From an uncultured Agrobacterium sp. (GTDB taxonomy: Bacteria; Pseudomonadota; Alphaproteobacteria; Rhizobiales; Rhizobiaceae): DNA of 64,000 nucleotides. A program made the translations under genes and the position numbers. The first letter of the stretch is position 1. Every line of letters begins with the position of its first letter. Under the pieces are notes generated by a model. The model did no database searches and was not told where the DNA came from. It saw nothing but the letters and a program-made list of their open reading frames with translations. This document shows, piece by piece, positions 23,784 to 33,484 of this stretch. Location: contig CAJYTK010000020.1 in NCBI GenBank assembly GCA_913777615.1, forward strand, positions 117,660 to 181,659. The letters run 5' to 3'.

Positions 23784-25952
23784 TTAGGACGCTTTCAGTT
23801 GCTCCAGCGGCGCATTTTGTTGTGCGAGCAATTCGTGAATGCCTGCGGCATAGAGCGGCTTGGAGAAGAGATAACCCTGAAGCTCGTCACAGCCGCAGAT
23901 CTGCAGGATCACGGCCTGGTCTTCGGTTTCGATACCTTCTGCCGTCACCGGAATGCCGAGCGAGCGGGCAAGCGCCACGGTGGCGGTGAGCATTTCCAAG
24001 GATCGCCCGCCCTCATTGAGCGCCTCGACCAGCGACTTGTCGATCTTCATGCGGTCGAAGCCGAAGCGGCGCAAATAGCCGGTGCTGGCAAAGCCCGAGC
24101 CGAAATCGTCGAGCGCGACGCTGACCCCGATCTGCTGCAACTTTTCGATAGCCGCCTGCGCACGCTCCGGGTGATGGATGAAATAGCCTTCTGTCATTTC
24201 CAGCATCACCCGCTCAGGGGCAATGCCCGTTTCTTCCAGCAGCTGCACCACGTGTCCGGCAAAGGCGGGATTGCGGAACTGGACGGGGGAGATGTTGACG
24301 GCGATCTTCAGGTCCGGCCATGCGGCCGCTTCTTTGAGCGCCGTGCGCATGACCTGTATGCCGAGCTTGTCGATCAGCCCACTCGATTCCGCAGCGGCAA
24401 TGAACACATCCGGGGAGACCGGGCCGTAGCCTGGGCGATCCCAGCGGGCGAGTGCCTCCACCCCGATGATACGGCGGGTCAGCGTGTTGACCACAGGCTG
24501 GAAGGCAACACGGATTTCGTGATTGTCGATGCCGTATTTCAGGTCAGCTTCCAGCTGCTTGCGCTCTTCGCGGCGCGCGTCGAGATCGGCCTGATAGGCG
24601 AAGTAGCGTCCGCCGCCACCTTCCTTCGCCTCATACATGGCCATATCTGCCCGCCGCAGCAGTTCTTCGCCATTGATATCGCCACCCTTGGAGACGGACA
24701 TGCCGATGCTGCAGCCGATTGCGGCGACGCGATCGCCTAGCATGAAGGGTTCGGAAACGAGTTCCAGAAGCGCTTCGCAGAACATGCGTCCCTCGATGCG
24801 GGCGTTGGGACCTTGAAAGGCAATCGCAAACTCGTCCCCGCCAAGGCGCGCAAGAAGAGCGTCGCGGGGGGCAAGAACCCTGAGTGCTGCGGCAAAGGCC
24901 TTGATAAGGAGGTCGCCCACCTCGTGGCCGAAGGAATCGTTCACATCCTTGAAGCCATCGAGGTCGAGATAGATGAGCTTTACATAGGAGCCGTCCGCAC
25001 TCGCCATCTCGGTCATGCGCTTCAGACCGTCAAATAGGCCGGGGCGATTATGGAGCCCGCTCAAGCGATCGACCAGCAGCTCTTCGCGCATGACCGCTTC
25101 CTCCCGTCTGAGCCTACGGATAACGGCAAGGCCGAAAACGAAGAGCACCAGGAAGAAAACGCCGACGATGGCAAAGGCGGTCAACACCCGCGGGCGCACC
25201 TCATTGAGGCTGACATCGCCGGGCATGGTCGATGTCCAGGTCAGCTTGCCGAGGATTTCCCCATGCGCATCGACGATATCGACGTAATAGGGCGTGGCCG
25301 CAAGGCCAGTATTGAGCGACAGCCCGTTGACCAGATAGGTCTGGCCGAGCTTGCCGACCTTCTCATTTGTCAGATGGCGAACGAAAACCAGATAGCGCTT
25401 GCCAAGCGCGGGATCGAGCTCACCGGATTTCTTGCGCACCAGCGCCACACCGGCGGCGGCAATGCCATCACGCGTGCGGATGAAGCCAGCCATTTCGGGC
25501 TTGGTCCCCGGTCCAGCATTGCGGATCCGGTTGATCATTTCAGAAATGCTGGCGCCGAAATAGGAGCCGACGCTCCAGGGTGCAGGCGCGCCATTCTGAT
25601 AGGCCAGCAGCACGCCGTCCCGATCGTCCAGAACGACCGCGGTATCGAATAGCTCGCTATTGACGGTCATGTTGCCGTAATTGCTGATGATCCAGTCAGC
25701 GCCATCGGGTGCATACACAAAACGGGCGGCATCGTCCCAAGCGGCGTAATCATTCAGCGTCGCGCCAAGCTGCTGCACAAACGTGGACAGCGCACCGCGT
25801 GCCGTCTGGAGAGACCGTTCCTCGTCAAGCCGGTTGGCCATCTGTGTGACATTGGTGAGTGCTGAGAGAACGAGCGCTGTGATCAGGATGACGATCAGCG
25901 CAAAGGCGAAAAGAACACCTGCAACCGCAGATCTCCTGCCGATCATCCCCAT
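23784..25952 (-). CDS. CHASE4-GGDEF-EAL c-di-GMP enzyme
   Basis: About 722 residues. N-terminal membrane helix, a periplasmic CHASE4 sensor domain about residues 30-260 (ending in DVSLNEVRPR), a second helix, then GGDEF about 300-465 with the site LARLGGDEFAIAF and YLDLDGFKDVNDSFGH. The EAL domain about 475-715 has VEALARW, NISPVQF, MLEMTEG, LDDFGSGFAS, MKIDKSLV and AEGIETE, all the metal and catalytic residues. No RxxD site is seen five residues before GGDEF. Both synthesis and breakdown of c-di-GMP look possible; the balance is not predictable. The start at 25952 (MGMIGRR) is preferred because the longer frame has no ribosome site. It converges with trhO. Confidence 0.9.
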   Translation of the reverse strand: MGMIGRRSAVAGVLFAFALIVILITALVLSALTNVTQMANRLDEERSLQTARGALSTFVQQLGATLNDYAAWDDAARFVYAPDGADWIISNYGNMTVNSELFDTAVVLDDRDGVLLAYQNGAPAPWSVGSYFGASISEMINRIRNAGPGTKPEMAGFIRTRDGIAAAGVALVRKKSGELDPALGKRYLVFVRHLTNEKVGKLGQTYLVNGLSLNTGLAATPYYVDIVDAHGEILGKLTWTSTMPGDVSLNEVRPRVLTAFAIVGVFFLVLFVFGLAVIRRLRREEAVMREELLVDRLSGLHNRPGLFDGLKRMTEMASADGSYVKLIYLDLDGFKDVNDSFGHEVGDLLIKAFAAALRVLAPRDALLARLGGDEFAIAFQGPNARIEGRMFCEALLELVSEPFMLGDRVAAIGCSIGMSVSKGGDINGEELLRRADMAMYEAKEGGGGRYFAYQADLDARREERKQLEADLKYGIDNHEIRVAFQPVVNTLTRRIIGVEALARWDRPGYGPVSPDVFIAAAESSGLIDKLGIQVMRTALKEAAAWPDLKIAVNISPVQFRNPAFAGHVVQLLEETGIAPERVMLEMTEGYFIHHPERAQAAIEKLQQIGVSVALDDFGSGFASTGYLRRFGFDRMKIDKSLVEALNEGGRSLEMLTATVALARSLGIPVTAEGIETEDQAVILQICGCDELQGYLFSKPLYAAGIHELLAQQNAPLEQLKAS

Positions 25953-26085
25953 GCTGCCCTGCCCCACACTAAACGTACTTGCACACTCTCTTAAAAGGCC
26001 ATGGTGCGGGCGAAACATTCAAAAGAGATTAAGGGCGCGCGCAGAAACTTGGTACAAAACGTACAATTCTGCCACCTGCGCAAGT

Positions 26086-26115
26086 AAAAGCCCCTTCGGC
26101 GGTTGCGGAAGGGGC
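26086..26115 (-). terminator. Rho-independent terminator of the metNIQ operon
   Basis: On the minus strand GCCCCTTC...GAAGGGGC forms an 8-bp stem followed by TTTTAC, about 70 bases after the metQ stop. The opposite strand also shows TTTT after the stem, so it may work for the divergent direction. Confidence 0.8.
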
Positions 26116-26187
26116 GATTTTCTACACGTCATCGCAAGGGCGGCCATGCCATCAGCAATCGACCGATCTGAACCTTAGGACAGCCTG

Positions 26188-26964
26188 TTACCAGGACGGG
26201 ATGACGGTGCCGTTATACTTCTCAAGAATGAAGCTCTTCACTTCCGGGCTGTGGTAGGATTCGACCAGCGTCTTGACCCAAGGCTTGTCCTTGTCTTCCG
26301 CGCGCACGGCAATCACATTCGCATAGGGAGACTTTTCGCTTTCGATGGCGATCGAATCCTTCTTCGGGTTCAGACCGGCAGCCGTTGCGTAGTTGGTGTT
26401 GATCACCGATGCATCGGTATCATCCAGCGAGCGCGGCAGTTGTGCGGCATCCAGTTCGACGATCTGGATGTTCTTCGGGTTCTCGGTAATGTCGGCTGGC
26501 GTGACCTTGAGGCCAACAGCTTCATTCACCTTGATCAACCCCTTGGACGCCAGCACCAGAAGTGCGCGGCCGCCATTGGTCGGGTCGTTGGGAATGCCGA
26601 CGGTCGCGCCATCCTTCAGCTCGTCGAGGCTCTTCACCTTCTTGGAGTAGACGCCCATCGGCGTGGTGATGGTGGTGCCGACGCTGACGAGATCGAACTT
26701 GCGATCAGCGATCTGATTGTCGAGGTAAGGCTGGTGCTGGAAGGAGTTGGCCTGCAGCTCGCCATCGGCCAGCGCCTGGTTCGGCACGACGTAGTCGGAA
26801 AATTCGAGGATGTCGATGTCGAGACCCTTGGTCGCGGCAACCTTCTTCACCTGCTCCATGATCTGCGCATGTTCGGCAGGCGTGACGCCGATCTTGATGG
26901 TTTCCGCCAGCGCGCTGCCGGCAAACAGTGCTGCGAGAGAAGCAGCGATGATAAGCTTTTTCAT
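26188..26964 (-). CDS. metQ: Methionine ABC transporter substrate-binding protein
   Basis: 258 residues: signal peptide MKKLIIAASLAALFAGSALA with a signal peptidase I site and no lipobox, then the NlpA/MetQ fold (IKIGVTPAEHAQIMEQV, ADGELQANSFQHQPYLD, IPNDPTNGGRALLVL, the SVINTNYA strand). The family binds D- or L-methionine or close derivatives in the periplasm. It is third in a minus-strand operon after the ATPase and permease genes, with a terminator behind it. Confidence 0.92.
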   Translation of the reverse strand: MKKLIIAASLAALFAGSALAETIKIGVTPAEHAQIMEQVKKVAATKGLDIDILEFSDYVVPNQALADGELQANSFQHQPYLDNQIADRKFDLVSVGTTITTPMGVYSKKVKSLDELKDGATVGIPNDPTNGGRALLVLASKGLIKVNEAVGLKVTPADITENPKNIQIVELDAAQLPRSLDDTDASVINTNYATAAGLNPKKDSIAIESEKSPYANVIAVRAEDKDKPWVKTLVESYHSPEVKSFILEKYNGTVIPSW

Positions 26965-27023
26965 GAGGTGTCTCCTTTAGTTTGTTATCTCTTGAGCGTG
27001 GGGCGAACCCCGCACGTTGAAGG

Positions 27024-27698
27024 TCAATTCTTGCGGTTGCGTTTGTCGAAGCTGCGGGCGAGCGCGTCACCGGCGCTCTGCACCAGCTGCACCAGCACGA
27101 TGAGAACGACGACCACCGCCAGCATCACATCCGGCATAAAGCGCTGGTAGCCGTAGCGAATGCCGAGGTCCCCAAGCCCGCCGCCGCCGACCGCACCGAC
27201 CATCGCCGAGTAACCGATGAGGCTGACGAGTGTCAGCGTCAGCGCCAGCGTGATGCCGGGCTTGGCTTCGGCCAGAAGCACCTTGGTGACGATCTGGAGC
27301 GGTGTGGCTCCCATGGCACGCGCTGCCTCGATCAGCCCCTTGTCCACCTCGCGGATGGCCGCTTCCACCAGTCGTGCAATGAAGGGCACGGTGGCCACCG
27401 TCAGCGGCACGATGGCGGCATTGGTACCGATCGAGGTTCCGGCGACTAGCCGGGTGAAGGGAATGATCGCCACCACCAGAATGATGAAGGGTGTGGAGCG
27501 CGCCGCATTGACGATGAAGCCGATGATGCGGTTTGCCATCGGCGCTTCGAACAACTCGCCCTTGCCGCTGGTGGCAAGGAATATGCCGATGGGCAAACCA
27601 AGCAGCGAACCGACGATGCCGGACACCGCCACCATATGCAGCGTCTGGATAAGGCCCTTGAGGAGAATGTTGAACAGCATATCAGGCGACATAGCCAA
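27024..27698 (-). CDS. metI: Methionine ABC transporter permease
   Basis: 224 residues, five to six membrane helices, with a BPD_transp_1 domain; the EAA loop reads [26 protein letters not shown], which docks onto the ATPase. The next helix block [26 protein letters not shown] is typical of MetI. Its start overlaps the metN stop by 17 bases, and metQ begins 59 bases after it, giving a compact metNIQ operon. Confidence 0.93.
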   Translation of the reverse strand: MAMSPDMLFNILLKGLIQTLHMVAVSGIVGSLLGLPIGIFLATSGKGELFEAPMANRIIGFIVNAARSTPFIILVVAIIPFTRLVAGTSIGTNAAIVPLTVATVPFIARLVEAAIREVDKGLIEAARAMGATPLQIVTKVLLAEAKPGITLALTLTLVSLIGYSAMVGAVGGGGLGDLGIRYGYQRFMPDVMLAVVVVLIVLVQLVQSAGDALARSFDKRNRKN

Positions 27699-28785
27699 GC
27701 ACCTCCGTCGTCAGACCCGTTTCGTCGTAGACGCGTTTGGCCCGCGCCAGCACATCCGGTGTTGCGGGATAAGAGACGACCAGCGAGCCGAAGGGCGCAC
27801 CGGCGATCTCTTCTATGGTTCCGGCCAGAATATTCACATCCGGGCCGATCTCGTTGACGAGACGGGCGGTAAGCGGCTGGAAGGCCGTATCGCCGAAGAA
27901 AACGAGGCGCACCAGAATGCGGTCACTGAGGCCCCCCGGTTCGCTCTTCAGGCCGGAGGTCACCCAATGCGGCAGCTTGACGCCGACGGCGGATGACAAC
28001 AGGCTGCGGGTCGTTTCATGGCGCGGGTTCGTGAAGATATCGAAGGTGGAGCCCTGCTCGACGATCAGGCCCTTGTCGATGACGGCAACCTGCGAGGCAA
28101 TGGTCTTCACCACTTCCATCTCATGCGTGATGAGCAGCACGGTCAGTCCGAGTTCGGCATTGATGCGCTTCAACAGCTCCAGGATGGATTGCGTCGTCTC
28201 AGGGTCGAGCGCGGACGTCGCCTCGTCGGAGAGCAGCAGCTTCGGCTCGGTGGCAAGCGCACGCGCTATGCCCACACGTTGCTTCTGCCCGCCGGAAAGC
28301 TCCGCCGGATAGCGCTTTGCCTTGTCACCCAGCCCGACCAGATCGAGCAATGGCCCGACCTTGCGCTTGATGTCCTCCTTCGAGACGCCGGAAATTTCCA
28401 GCGGCAGCGCGACATTGTCATAAGCGGTACGCGACGACAGCAGGTTGAAATGCTGGAAGATCATGCCGACGGAACGGCGAAGGGTGCGCAAGCCGCTCTC
28501 GTCCAGCGCACCAACATCGACGCCATCCACCACCACCTTGCCCGACGTCGGGCGTTCCAGCCCGTTCACGAGGCGGATCATGGTGGATTTGCCGGCACCC
28601 GAACGGCCGATAATGCCGGATATGCCACCGCGCGGAACGATGAAATCGACGCCCGCCAGCGCCCTAAAGGCAGGCTGGCTGCCGCTGCCACCAAAAGTCT
28701 TGGTGACGGCATCGAAGACCACCATCGGGTCGGCTGTCGATGTCGGGACCGAGCGCTCTGCGCTCTTTGAAATTTCGGAATTCAT
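27682..28785 (-). CDS. metN: Methionine ABC transporter ATP-binding protein
   Basis: About 367 residues. ABC ATPase domain with Walker [11 protein letters not shown]-loop FQHFNLL, signature [15 protein letters not shown], Walker B-like [12 protein letters not shown] and H-loop LLITHE. Residues from about 275 onward form the C-terminal NIL regulatory domain ([38 protein letters not shown]), which in E. coli MetN binds methionine and shuts the pump down. ATG 28785 is chosen; the open frame reaches 28842. No SAM riboswitch pattern was found upstream, but a perfect palindrome lies about 180 bases before the start. Confidence 0.93.
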   Translation of the reverse strand: MNSEISKSAERSVPTSTADPMVVFDAVTKTFGGSGSQPAFRALAGVDFIVPRGGISGIIGRSGAGKSTMIRLVNGLERPTSGKVVVDGVDVGALDESGLRTLRRSVGMIFQHFNLLSSRTAYDNVALPLEISGVSKEDIKRKVGPLLDLVGLGDKAKRYPAELSGGQKQRVGIARALATEPKLLLSDEATSALDPETTQSILELLKRINAELGLTVLLITHEMEVVKTIASQVAVIDKGLIVEQGSTFDIFTNPRHETTRSLLSSAVGVKLPHWVTSGLKSEPGGLSDRILVRLVFFGDTAFQPLTARLVNEIGPDVNILAGTIEEIAGAPFGSLVVSYPATPDVLARAKRVYDETGLTTEVLGYVA

Positions 28786-28964
28786 GCCATTGCTCTTGAG
28801 GAGTTGCGTCTTTTCATTGCGGCAAACGGCCCATCGGGCCACAACCGGTCATGCCGCCATCTGGCACATTCGACAATGAAAGACATCTGAGAGCATGGTC
28901 GACTTTCCAAGGGTGATGGCTTTCCGCCGAAGTCCGTGGAGGACATAGCGTGTAAGCCATTTGT

Positions 28965-28992
28965 GTATCGCATACATGCCCGTATGCGATAC
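28965..28992. promoter_or_regulatory. Perfect 11-bp inverted repeat upstream of metNIQ
   Basis: GTATCGCATAC-atgccc-GTATGCGATAC lies between the end of the nitroreductase gene and metN. It has no T-run on the minus strand, so it looks more like an operator (GntR-like half-sites) than a terminator. The regulator is unknown. Confidence 0.5.
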
Positions 28993-29062
28993 CATTTTAT
29001 AGGCAGGATATTTCAATTATCCGCGAATGGCGGAAAAATCTGCCCGAAAAGCCGAAATCCGG

Positions 29063-29695
29063 TCACTCGACCTTCGAGACGAACTGATCCAGCGGACGGC
29101 GGATCTTCTTCAGATTGACCAGCCAGTCACCCTCCTCCTGGCGATAGCCAAGCGGCAGGATCGTCACCGAGCGCAGACCCTTTTCGCGAAGACCGAGGAT
29201 CTCGTCCAGCTTGGCGGGATCGAAGCCTTCCATCGGCGTTGCATCCACACCTTCGAAGGCAGCCTGTGCGACGGCCATGCCGAAGCCGATATAGGCCTGA
29301 CGAGCGGCGTGCTCGAAATTAACCTCGGGGTCGCGTTTCGGATAGCTGTCGAGAAGGGACTGACGGTACTTCTCCCAGCCTTCGTTCTTGAAGCCGCGCT
29401 CTTCGTTCGTCAGATCGAACATGTGGTTGATGCGCTCTGGTGTATAATTGTCCCAAGCGGCGAAGACCAAGAGATGCGAACCATCGGTGATCTGCGCCTG
29501 GTTCCAGGCGATCTCCTGGATTTTGGCGCGAACGTCCGGATTGGTGACGACGATGATTTCGAAGGGCTGCAGGCCGCTGGACGTCGGAGCCAGACGCGCC
29601 GCCTCGATGATGCGGTCCACCTTGTCCTCGGACACAGCCTTGGCAGGGTCCATCTTCTTCGTGGCATAACGCCAGTTCAATTTATCGATCAGCAT
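29063..29695 (-). CDS. Nitroreductase family NAD(P)H-dependent flavin oxidoreductase
   Basis: 210 residues in the NfsB-like clade: N-terminal LNWRYATKKMDP with the FMN-phosphate Arg/Lys, the AARLAPTSSGLQPFEIIVV cofactor segment (Ser/Asn contact region), mid-protein IGFGMAVAQAAFEGVDATPMEGFD, and the C-terminal TILPLGYRQEEGDWL...KIRRPLDQFV. The family reduces nitroaromatics and quinones using FMN as a dimer. The start ATG 29695 is followed by a canonical MLIDKL. It is an isolated gene ahead of metNIQ. Confidence 0.92.
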   Translation of the reverse strand: MLIDKLNWRYATKKMDPAKAVSEDKVDRIIEAARLAPTSSGLQPFEIIVVTNPDVRAKIQEIAWNQAQITDGSHLLVFAAWDNYTPERINHMFDLTNEERGFKNEGWEKYRQSLLDSYPKRDPEVNFEHAARQAYIGFGMAVAQAAFEGVDATPMEGFDPAKLDEILGLREKGLRSVTILPLGYRQEEGDWLVNLKKIRRPLDQFVSKVE

Positions 29696-29847
29696 AAAAA
29701 CTCCTTGGCGGGCCAGCCATGCGCGTCACTGCGCGGTCTGAAGCCCCTTTTGAAACGCCAACACAGATAGGTTTTGTTGCGGCGCACACAAGAAGGCACA
29801 GAAATGTAACTATCGGAAATCTTTCTGTGGCAGACAGCCCATGAGTG

Positions 29848-29886
29848 AAAAAGCCGCTGGCCGAGCGTTTGCGCCCGGCCAGTGGC
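29848..29886 (-). terminator. Rho-independent terminator of the hydrolase gene
   Basis: On the minus strand GCCACTGGCCG...CGGCCAGCGGC forms an 11-bp stem (one mismatch) followed by TTTTT, twelve bases past the hydrolase stop. Confidence 0.85.
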
Positions 29887-29898
29887 GTTTGAGCTTGT

Positions 29899-30891
29899 TT
29901 ACTTCTTGGCGAATGCCAGAAGATCGGCATTCAAGACATCGGCGTTCACCGTCAGCATGCCATGCGAGAAGCCGGGATAGGTCTTCAATTCACCGTTCTT
30001 CAGAAGCTTGATCGACTTGTGGGCCGAATCCGCAATCGGAACGATCTGGTCGTCTTCACCATGCAGAACCAGCGTCGGGACGCTGATGTTTTTCAAGTCT
30101 TCCGTCTGGTCGGTTTCGGAGAAAGCCTTGATGCCATCGTAATGGGCCTTCGAGCCACCCATCATGCCTTGACGCCACCAGTTCTGGATCACGCCTTCAT
30201 GCACCTCGGCACCGTCGCGGTTGAAGCCGTAGAAGGGACCAGCCGGAACATCGCGGAAGAACTGCGCGCGGTTGGCGGCAAGCGCGGAACGGAAACCATC
30301 GAAGACCTCCATCGGCAGACCTTCCGGGTTGGCGGCGGTCTTGACCATGATCGGCGGAACTGCGGAAACCAGAACCGCCTTGGCAACGCGCCCTGCCGGT
30401 TCGCCATGCTTGGCAACGTAACGGGCAACTTCGCCGCCGCCGGTGGAATGGCCGATATGGATGGCGTTCTTCAGGTCCAGCGCTTCGACGACGGCAAAGG
30501 CGTCGGCGGCGTAGTGGTCCATATCGTGACCCTCGGACACCTGCTCGGAGCGGCCATGCCCGCGACGGTCATGCGCCACGACGCGGTAACCCTTGGAGAG
30601 GAAGAAAAGCATCTGCGCGTCCCAGTCGTCGGAAGACAGCGGCCAGCCGTGGTGGAAAACGATCGGCTGAGCGTCCTTCGGACCCCAGTCCTTGTAGAAG
30701 ATCTGCACGCCGTCTTTGGTGGTAACATAACCCATGGTGATATCTCCTTGTGCTGTATTGGTTGCTGCATAAGCGGGTGAAAAAGCGAATGGCGAGAGTG
30801 CGGCACCTGCAAGGACCGCGCTTCCGATCAAGACCGAACGTCTTGACACAGAAAGGCGGTGGGCATCGTTGGTCGTCTTCAAGTCCGTCAT
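29899..30891 (-). CDS. Tat-exported alpha/beta hydrolase (non-haem chloroperoxidase/arylesterase-like)
   Basis: 330 residues. The N-terminus has a twin-arginine signal, SRRSVLIGSAVLAGAAL with cleavage near AYAA, so a folded enzyme is sent to the periplasm. The rest is an alpha/beta hydrolase: oxyanion HHGWPLSSDDW, nucleophile Ser in GHSTGGGEV, acid in LVLHGEDDQIVP and the His in YPGFSHGM. Members close to this include 'chloroperoxidases' and arylesterases that hydrolyse esters or make peracids. AGGAG precedes the ATG at 30891. It is divergent from a GlxA-type regulator 103 bases away, likely its controller. Confidence 0.88.
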   Translation of the reverse strand: MTDLKTTNDAHRLSVSRRSVLIGSAVLAGAALSPFAFSPAYAATNTAQGDITMGYVTTKDGVQIFYKDWGPKDAQPIVFHHGWPLSSDDWDAQMLFFLSKGYRVVAHDRRGHGRSEQVSEGHDMDHYAADAFAVVEALDLKNAIHIGHSTGGGEVARYVAKHGEPAGRVAKAVLVSAVPPIMVKTAANPEGLPMEVFDGFRSALAANRAQFFRDVPAGPFYGFNRDGAEVHEGVIQNWWRQGMMGGSKAHYDGIKAFSETDQTEDLKNISVPTLVLHGEDDQIVPIADSAHKSIKLLKNGELKTYPGFSHGMLTVNADVLNADLLAFAKK

Positions 30892-30994
30892 CACACTCTC
30901 CTGTCAGTGCCTGTCTTGTTGCTGTTGACTTGAACAACCTAGCGCCATGCTCTACACAAAACACGTGGCGCAAATGACTTTATAAAAGGCAAAA

Positions 30995-32020
30995 GTGACA
31001 AGAATGCAAAAACTGGAAATGGGTGATGAGACGGAGGCGCCGAAGACCGTCGATACGAATATCAGCACAATCGAAATTGCGCTACTCATCTATCCCGACT
31101 GTCAGTTGGCCGCGATCTACGGACTGACCGATCTCTTCAGCATCGCCTCCAGTTGGGCCATGAGGCTGGAAGGCCGCGCCGGGGAAGGTAGCATCCGTAT
31201 CAGCCACTGGAAGATGGACGATGAGACGGTTGCTTGCATCTGGGACTCCCATCCGGGCGAACCCCATGCGCTGCGCTACGTCATCGCGCCGCCCAGCATC
31301 GTCATGCCGGAGAAGATGCAGCGCATGACGCCTGCCTCTCAGTGGCTGTCAGAGCAACACGCGCAGGGTGTCACGGTCTGCTCGATCTGCGCGGGCGCTT
31401 TCGTGCTGGCCGAAACCGGCCTCATCAACGGACGGCGCGCCACCACCCACTGGGCTTTTGCCGATACACTGTCGGAGCGCTTCCCGGGGATCGATGTGGC
31501 GCCTGACAACATGATCATCGATGATGGCGACGTGATCACCGCGGGCGGGATTCTCGCCTGGGCCGATCTTGGACTGCTGCTGGTCGAAAAGCTTCTCGGC
31601 CAGACGGTGATGCTGGAGACCGCCCGCTTCCTGATCGTCGATCCGCCGCGTGCCAGCCAAGCCCGCTACAAGGCCTTCCTGCCGCGCTTCGATCATGGCG
31701 ACCGCGAGGTGCTGCAAATCCAGCACCAGTTCCACGCCACGCCGGAACTGCAAAAGAGCGTCAGCGAACTGGCCGACAGCGTCAACCTCTCTGAGCGTAC
31801 CCTGCAACGCCGCTTCTTCCGCGCCACAAAACTGAAGCTGACAGAGTATCATCAGAATGTCCGCATCATGAAGGCGCGGCAGTTGCTCGAAACCACCAAC
31901 GGCTCGATTGAATCCATCGCCTGGTCCGTCGGCTATACCGACCCCGCCGCCTTCCGCAAGATTTTCGGGCGGCTGACGGGGACGACGCCGAATGTGTATC
32001 GCGGAGATGTGCGGGTGTGA
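30995..32020 (+). CDS. GlxA family AraC-type transcriptional regulator (DJ-1/PfpI + AraC HTH)
   Basis: 341 residues. The first 200 form a DJ-1/PfpI amidotransferase-like domain (IALLIYPDCQLAAIYGLTDLF; VTVCSICAGAFVLAETGLINGRRATTHWAF with Cys in the nucleophile elbow; NMIIDDGDVITAGGILAWADL). Residues about 240-340 hold the AraC DNA-binding pair with SELADSVNLSERTLQRRFFRAT and SIESIAWSVGYTDPAAFRKIFGRLTGTTPNVYR. GTG 30995 has AAGG five or six bases upstream; an ATG lies nine bases later. It is likely the activator of the divergent hydrolase gene. The ligand is unknown. Confidence 0.9.
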   Translation: MTRMQKLEMGDETEAPKTVDTNISTIEIALLIYPDCQLAAIYGLTDLFSIASSWAMRLEGRAGEGSIRISHWKMDDETVACIWDSHPGEPHALRYVIAPPSIVMPEKMQRMTPASQWLSEQHAQGVTVCSICAGAFVLAETGLINGRRATTHWAFADTLSERFPGIDVAPDNMIIDDGDVITAGGILAWADLGLLLVEKLLGQTVMLETARFLIVDPPRASQARYKAFLPRFDHGDREVLQIQHQFHATPELQKSVSELADSVNLSERTLQRRFFRATKLKLTEYHQNVRIMKARQLLETTNGSIESIAWSVGYTDPAAFRKIFGRLTGTTPNVYRGDVRV

Positions 32021-32129
32021 GCGAGTCACCCTGGACCGGCCCGATCGCGCATGACCTAAAAATGAAACACCCCGAACGCAGGTCCAGGGTGAAACAATCG
32101 CAACAGCCGGCTCTCACCGGCGCAAAGCC

Positions 32130-33440
32130 TTAAACGTAGCGGTTGACCACGTTTTCGAGATATTCCTGGCGGCCGGACTTCGGCTGCGGGTTGATATTCT
32201 CCCGCTCCACCTTGGCCGCAATCTCTTCCAGCTTCATTTCGCCGCGCAGCATCTTCCGCGCTTCCGGCTGGTCCCACTTGGCGTAGCGTTCTGCAAGCGG
32301 CTTGGACAGCGCGCCGTCTTCCACCATCTTTGCCGCAGCTTTGAGGCCCCGCGCGCAGCAATCCATGCCGCCGATGTGGCCGATCAGCAGGTCTTCCGGG
32401 TCGAGCGACTGGCGACGCAGCTTGGAATCGAAGTTCGTGCCACCGGTGGTAAAGCCTCCCGCCTGCAGAACCTGGTAATAGGCCAGCGCCATTTCAGGCA
32501 CATTGTTGGGGAACTGGTCGGTATCCCAGCCGGACTGGTAGTCGTTGCGGTTCATGTCGATCGAGCCGAAGATGCCGAGCGTGTTGGCAAGCGCCAGCTC
32601 ATGCTCGAAGGTATGGCCAGCCAGGATCGCATGGCCCTGCTCGATGTTCATCTTCACTTCGTTTTCGAGGCCGTACTTCTTCAGGAAGCCATAGACGGTT
32701 GCGACGTCGTAATCATACTGGTGCTTGGTCGGCTCCTGCGGCTTCGGCTCGACAAGGATCGTGCCCTTGAAGCCAATCTTGTACTTGTACTCCACCACCA
32801 TATGCAGCATGCGCGCCATCTGGTCGAATTCGCGGCTGAGATCGGTGTTGAGCAGCGTCTCGTAACCTTCGCGACCACCCCACAGAACATAGTTCTCGCC
32901 GCCGAGCTTCATCGTGGCGTCCATGCAGGTCTTGATGGTGGCTGCCGAATAGGCAAACACATCCGGATCCGGATTGGTGGAAGCACCCGACATGAAGCGA
33001 CGGTTGGAGAAGAGGTTCGCCGTGCCCCACAGCAGCTTGACGCCGGTCTCTTCCTGCTTCTTCTGCAGGTAATCGACGATCTCGTTGAGGTTCTTGGTGC
33101 TCTCGGCAAAGGTCTGGCCTTCAGGACGCGCATCCGCATCGTGGAAGCAGTAGTATGGCGCGCCGAGCAGGCTGAACATTTCAAACGCCACATCGGCCTT
33201 CAGCTTGGCCTTCTGCATGTCATCGCCAAACCACGGACGATCGAAGGTACGACCGCCGAACGGATCGCTACCCTCCCAGGCAAAGGAATGCCAGTAGGCG
33301 ACAGCAAAGCGCAAATGGTCTTCCATGCGCTTGCCGAGAACGACCTCATCCGGGTTGTAGTGGCGGAAGGCCAGTGGATTGGTGCTGTCCGGGCCTTCAT
33401 ATTTGACCTTGGCGATATTGCCGAAAAATCCAGTGCTCAT
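32130..33440 (-). CDS. xylA: Xylose isomerase
   Basis: 436 residues of the longer class II isomerase type. Seen: [29 protein letters not shown] (His active-site region), [34 protein letters not shown] (metal ligands Glu/His), [19 protein letters not shown] (metal), [19 protein letters not shown] and FDSKLRRQS. It converts D-xylose to D-xylulose. GGGAGAAG precedes the ATG by four bases. It is the third gene of a minus-strand lacI-xylB-xylA run, 44 bases after xylB. Confidence 0.97.
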   Translation of the reverse strand: MSTGFFGNIAKVKYEGPDSTNPLAFRHYNPDEVVLGKRMEDHLRFAVAYWHSFAWEGSDPFGGRTFDRPWFGDDMQKAKLKADVAFEMFSLLGAPYYCFHDADARPEGQTFAESTKNLNEIVDYLQKKQEETGVKLLWGTANLFSNRRFMSGASTNPDPDVFAYSAATIKTCMDATMKLGGENYVLWGGREGYETLLNTDLSREFDQMARMLHMVVEYKYKIGFKGTILVEPKPQEPTKHQYDYDVATVYGFLKKYGLENEVKMNIEQGHAILAGHTFEHELALANTLGIFGSIDMNRNDYQSGWDTDQFPNNVPEMALAYYQVLQAGGFTTGGTNFDSKLRRQSLDPEDLLIGHIGGMDCCARGLKAAAKMVEDGALSKPLAERYAKWDQPEARKMLRGEMKLEEIAAKVERENINPQPKSGRQEYLENVVNRYV

Positions 33441-33484
33441 GATTTCTTCTCCCTTGATGATCGAAAATGGTGTTCGAAAGTTTG

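Noticed and set aside
28786-29062. A possible SAM riboswitch before metN
   Set aside because: No recognisable SAM-I or SAM-II core found on the minus strand; only the palindrome is evident.
32060-32092. A possible terminator after xylA (CACCC...GGGTG)
   Set aside because: The stem is only five bases with a long loop, too weak to call.
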